DNA of 64,000 nucleotides from the NCBI GenBank assembly GCA_039566865.1, contig CM076956.1:14147511-14211510 (forward strand). The letters are read 5' to 3'. This stretch comes from Aurelia coerulea. Lineage: Eukaryota > Cnidaria > Scyphozoa > Semaeostomeae > Ulmaridae. Every line of letters starts with the position of its first letter. Position 1 is the first letter of the stretch. Shown here piece after piece: positions 62,701-64,000 of this stretch. Position numbers and translations under genes: made by a program. Under the pieces are notes generated by a model that worked only from the letters and a program-made list of their open reading frames with translations, did no database searches and had not been told where the DNA came from.

Positions 62701-64000
62701 GGACCATTCCACCCTGTTCATCTCAATTCACTAAGCTGACATTTTAAGCCAAATGATAAGAATTGAAATTCCTAAATTCCTAGCACATTATAACAGGTAA
62801 TTTCTAAGCAAGAATCATGCCCATTTGATAGAACGACGCACAAAAGTTCAAGTTACAGCTTCTACATTATTAACAAAAGTAAATTTTAAAATATTAGAAT
62901 AGAAATTGAGGCTTCTTCCAGTGATCTTTTACTCGATATCCACTAGTATTTAGTAAAATTTCGCATAATTTCTTACCGTTTCATCATCGAATTTTCGTAG
63001 ATTGATTTGCTTCTCAGTTGCCCGTTTTATGATGTTCTGAACACCTTCTGGTGTGCTTTTGATCTGCGGAAAATAAAGGAAAGGCGTCAGAGCATTCAGT
63101 AAGATCAGTATGATCTAATTATTCTAACTATACAGTGTGAAACCCCTAAAATGCAATCAAATTTTATCATTTCAGAAAATCTATCGTTGTTTTCCTCTAA
63201 AAGTTATTTTTGCTCCCTTTTTCTGGATACTAAACATGTAGGTGATTGGACCTTTCCCAAAGTACGAAACAATACTACAGAGACCTTTTAATGTATTAAT
63301 ACAATCAATTTTCTTCTTACCAGAGGCTCGAAATGCAAACATATAATCACTGTTGAAACTTTTGCAATTGGGTATAAATTCCTTACCAACTTTGCGAGAA
63401 CAATAAGTGAAGCTTTTAAAAAGGCTCTTGGGGAACCTAAGTGCATTGTGATAGGTTGTTTTTCGTTATTCGTAGATTTCATGGATTTTTATTCAATTCA
63501 AATCAAATTCTTAACACATGCAAGGAGAAATATGGCCGAATCTTGAGCTGCAGCAACGTACTGCTGACTTGAGCAGAGCCTTTAAGTCTAATATTTCAGG
63601 AATACCATGTGCAGACTATTGATGAGAGAAGTATTATGTCAGAGCATTTTGACGTCGATCTGATAATTTCACATATTTTCTTAAATATTTCAAGCAACGT
63701 TGCTATCTCTGTATATATCAAGTATATCATTTTCACACTGAAATAAGAGCAAAGTCGAGAACGTGGAAACAAACCTTGATGGTATCAAAGTAAAGTCCTT
63801 CTTCCACACTGTGGCCAACTTTCTCAAGACCTGAAAAAACGTTTCGCATAAAACCAAATTGACCCTTCAAGAAATTTTTGACGTGGCTGTCAACCAGCAG
63901 AGTGCAAACTATAAAACCCACAAAACTTTGTATTGTTAAATGTAAAAAATCTCTGTTTGTCATTCATCATTGCATCTGTTAAAATTACCCTCGCTGGAAG
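44784..64000 (-). CDS. GLDC: Glycine dehydrogenase (decarboxylating), P-protein: last 20 exons, 5' part off right edge
   Basis: Minus-strand exons: 64000-63989 (partial), 63830-63775, 63063-62977, 62523-62443, 61399-61299, 60582-60498, 59630-59589, 58079-57937, 56257-56182, 55179-55054, 54207-54128, 53644-53575, 52761-52649, 50966-50783, 49692-49617, 48510-48415, 47812-47705, 46820-46756, 46225-46145 and 44915-44784. All phases close, giving about 603 residues to a TAG. Landmarks are [84 protein letters not shown] (Lys of HKTF binds PLP), [20 protein letters not shown] and LICTCPP. The enzyme decarboxylates glycine and passes the aminomethyl group to H-protein in the mitochondrial glycine cleavage system. 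The N-terminal half and transit peptide are outside. Exon 59630-59589 is only 14 codons. Confidence 0.96.
45107..45192. repeat. Dispersed repeat copy (GACCTTTAAGCTATTC family)
   Basis: GACCTTTAAGCTATTCTGAA, then AATATCGCTCGATCC and GGCTCCTTTGTAG, recur near 50055-50224 and, reversed, near 61933-62095. This is a short copy in the last GLDC intron. Nearby are ATA and TA microsatellites (45716-45745 and about 45837-45853). Confidence 0.55.
49218..49548. mobile_element. Old hAT-like MITE
   Basis: CAGGGGGACACTCAGCACAT and ATGTGCCGAGTGCCCCTG are imperfect inverted ends. The flanking octamers GGTTGTCA and GGAATGTA agree at only part of their bases. The interior repeats AACCCARAAAYATCAG. It ends about 70 bp before a GLDC exon. 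Confidence 0.55.
50055..50712. repeat. Dispersed repeat copy split by an inserted MITE
   Basis: TA-GACCTTTTAGC at 50053 and AAAAGGTC-TA ending at 50714 look like the two ends of one element whose body (CGAACGCTATTTTG, TCGAATGTGCACAA) resembles 61933-62095. The 479-bp MITE at 50225-50703 sits inside it, near its right end. Confidence 0.5.
50225..50703. mobile_element. Harbinger-like MITE with TAA target and CCCGGGGC cores
   Basis: TAA at 50222-50224 and 50704-50706 flank GGGCCTGTTTATATGAGG and CCCATATAAACAGGCCC. Both arms continue with ACCTGCYAG and CCCGGGGCTGACAGGCGAG. A third, direct copy of the arm lies at about 50298-50350, so the interior is itself composite. Confidence 0.82.
51289..52451. 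mobile_element. TA-flanked foldback element, CCGG ends, 1163 bp
   Basis: TA at 51287-51288 and 52452-52453 flank CCGGATGTCCCAAAAAAAAC and GTTTTCTTGGGACACCCGG, followed by GCAACAGATT on both arms. The arms extend about 200 bp with mismatches. A Harbinger-like MITE (51867-52242) is nested near the centre. It lies between GLDC exons at 50966 and 52649. Confidence 0.82.
51867..52242. mobile_element. Harbinger-like MITE nested in a foldback element
   Basis: TAA at 51864-51866 and 52243-52245 flank AGGCCCATTTCCACTTCA and TGAAGTGGAAATGGGCCT. The interior is dense in TTCGCAA/TTGCGAA and GCGAACGTTCGC, which form many small palindromes. Confidence 0.82.
52817..53411. mobile_element. Foldback element, CCGGGTGACC family, copy 1
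   Basis: Starts CCGGGTGACC and ends GGTCACCCAGAG, with near full-length palindromic arms (GAGTGGGTTTCATTTCAGCC near 53048 against GGCTGAAATGAAACACGCTC near 53138). It is clearly homologous throughout to 58963-59570. The flanking TA is mutated. It begins 56 bp beyond a GLDC exon. Confidence 0.78.
54608..54770. mobile_element. hAT-like MITE, 163 bp, exact 8-bp duplication
   Basis: CAGTGGCGGACACTT and AAGTGTCCGCCACTG are exact inverted ends. GTTGCCAT occurs at 54600-54607 and 54771-54778. The inside holds GGGGGGCAGGGGG and a C13-type run. It lies in a GLDC intron. Confidence 0.92.
55757..55908. repeat. Hairpin repeat in a GLDC intron
   Basis: The arms around TTAGCACACTGAGGCCTTTC and GTCGTCATCAGAGTGTGAC pair with GCTCTGATGACGAC and GAAAGGCCTTAGTGTGCTAA. 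A single-arm copy lies at 36257-36347 in TRAPPC5 intron 1. Confidence 0.72.
56015..56131. repeat. 43-bp hairpin, ATGGCGGCG motif
   Basis: GACGATTGCACTAAAGATGG plus CGGCGAGGAACTTTTTAC at 56015-56057 pairs with 56088-56131 with few mismatches around a 30-bp loop. It lies in a GLDC intron 50 bp from an exon. Confidence 0.75.
56585..57739. mobile_element. Large foldback element with about 480-bp arms
   Basis: ACGACCAAAAACTAT begins at 56585 and its complement ends at 57739. ACTTTAG flanks both sides (56578-56584, 57740-57746). The arms pair along most of their length, including GAAATGGCCAAGGGTT against AACCCTTGGCCATTTC and GGGACTTTATCACAGTGAA with its complement. No transposase frame. It lies in the GLDC intron between exons at 56257 and 57937. 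Confidence 0.78.
58963..59570. mobile_element. Foldback element, CCGGGTGACC family, copy 2, next to a GLDC donor
   Basis: TA at 58961-58962 and 59571-59572 flank CCGGGCGACCCAGAAAAAAG and CTTTTTTCTGGGTCACCCGG. The arms pair almost to the centre (CAAAACAACGAGAAGCGTG against CACGCTTCTCGTTGTTTTG). The element ends 18 bp from the edge of the 14-codon GLDC exon at 59589. Confidence 0.88.
60781..61190. mobile_element. TTAA-flanked MITE, AGGACAAGTCCGGGGTT ends
   Basis: TTAA at 60777-60780 and 61191-61194 flank AGGACAAGTCCGGGGTT and AACCCCGGACTTGTCCT, exact inverted repeats. The centre holds AATGACGTCAT palindromes near 61030-61055. No coding frame. It lies in a GLDC intron. Confidence 0.88.
61933..62095. 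repeat. Dispersed repeat copy, reversed
   Basis: TTTTAGCTATTTTACAAC and TTGTGCACATTCGAAAATTC match the repeat bodies at 50055-50224 and 50344-50480 in part-reversed order. It is an old foldback-type repeat in a GLDC intron. Confidence 0.5.

Noticed and set aside
1..64000. CRISPR arrays, bacterial operons, prophage
   Set aside because: No regularly spaced identical repeats, no dense gene rows, and spliced animal genes throughout.

Overview
The window is animal (eukaryotic) nuclear DNA. It is AT-rich, the genes are cut into short exons with GT-AG introns, and the introns are full of LINE relics and small inverted-repeat transposons. Gene content, an intronless orphan rhodopsin-class GPCR and CR1/L2-type LINEs suggest a marine invertebrate, most likely a cnidarian. 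The species call is inference; the gene calls rest on spliced translations whose reading phases close exactly.

Five multi-exon protein genes alternate strictly in direction. Left to right they are: SCPx-type sterol carrier/3-ketoacyl thiolase (minus; first six exons, 942-8049, rest off the left edge); a membrane-anchored sigma-like glutathione S-transferase (plus, 8493-22509, 4 exons, 275 aa, one apparent GC-AG intron); HSDL2, a peroxisomal short-chain dehydrogenase with an SCP2 domain (minus, 23734-35079, 9 exons, 418 aa, C-terminal SKL); TRAPPC5, a TRAPP vesicle-tethering subunit (plus, 35867-41200, 7 exons, 183 aa); and glycine decarboxylase GLDC (minus, 44784 to beyond the right edge, last 20 exons, about 603 aa). 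SCPx/GST and HSDL2/TRAPPC5 are head-to-head pairs 443 and 787 bp apart, so each pair may share a promoter region. GST/HSDL2 and TRAPPC5/GLDC are tail-to-tail. An intact single-exon GPCR (minus, 14038-14964) sits inside GST intron 1.

Functionally, SCPx and HSDL2 are both SCP2-related peroxisomal lipid enzymes. GLDC is mitochondrial (glycine cleavage P-protein), GST is probably membrane-anchored, and TRAPPC5 acts at ER-Golgi membranes. Nothing suggests an operon; the linkage is ordinary animal gene order.

The accessory content is mobile. There are five LINE relics. About twenty inverted-repeat elements are delimited, many with matching target-site duplications: TTAA (piggyBac-like), 8 bp (hAT-like), TAA/TTA (Harbinger-like), TA (mariner-like foldback elements with CCGG ends) and 9 bp (Mutator/Merlin-like). 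Several are nested, and several lie within 10-40 bp of splice sites. No tRNA, rRNA, CRISPR array or prokaryotic operon was seen.
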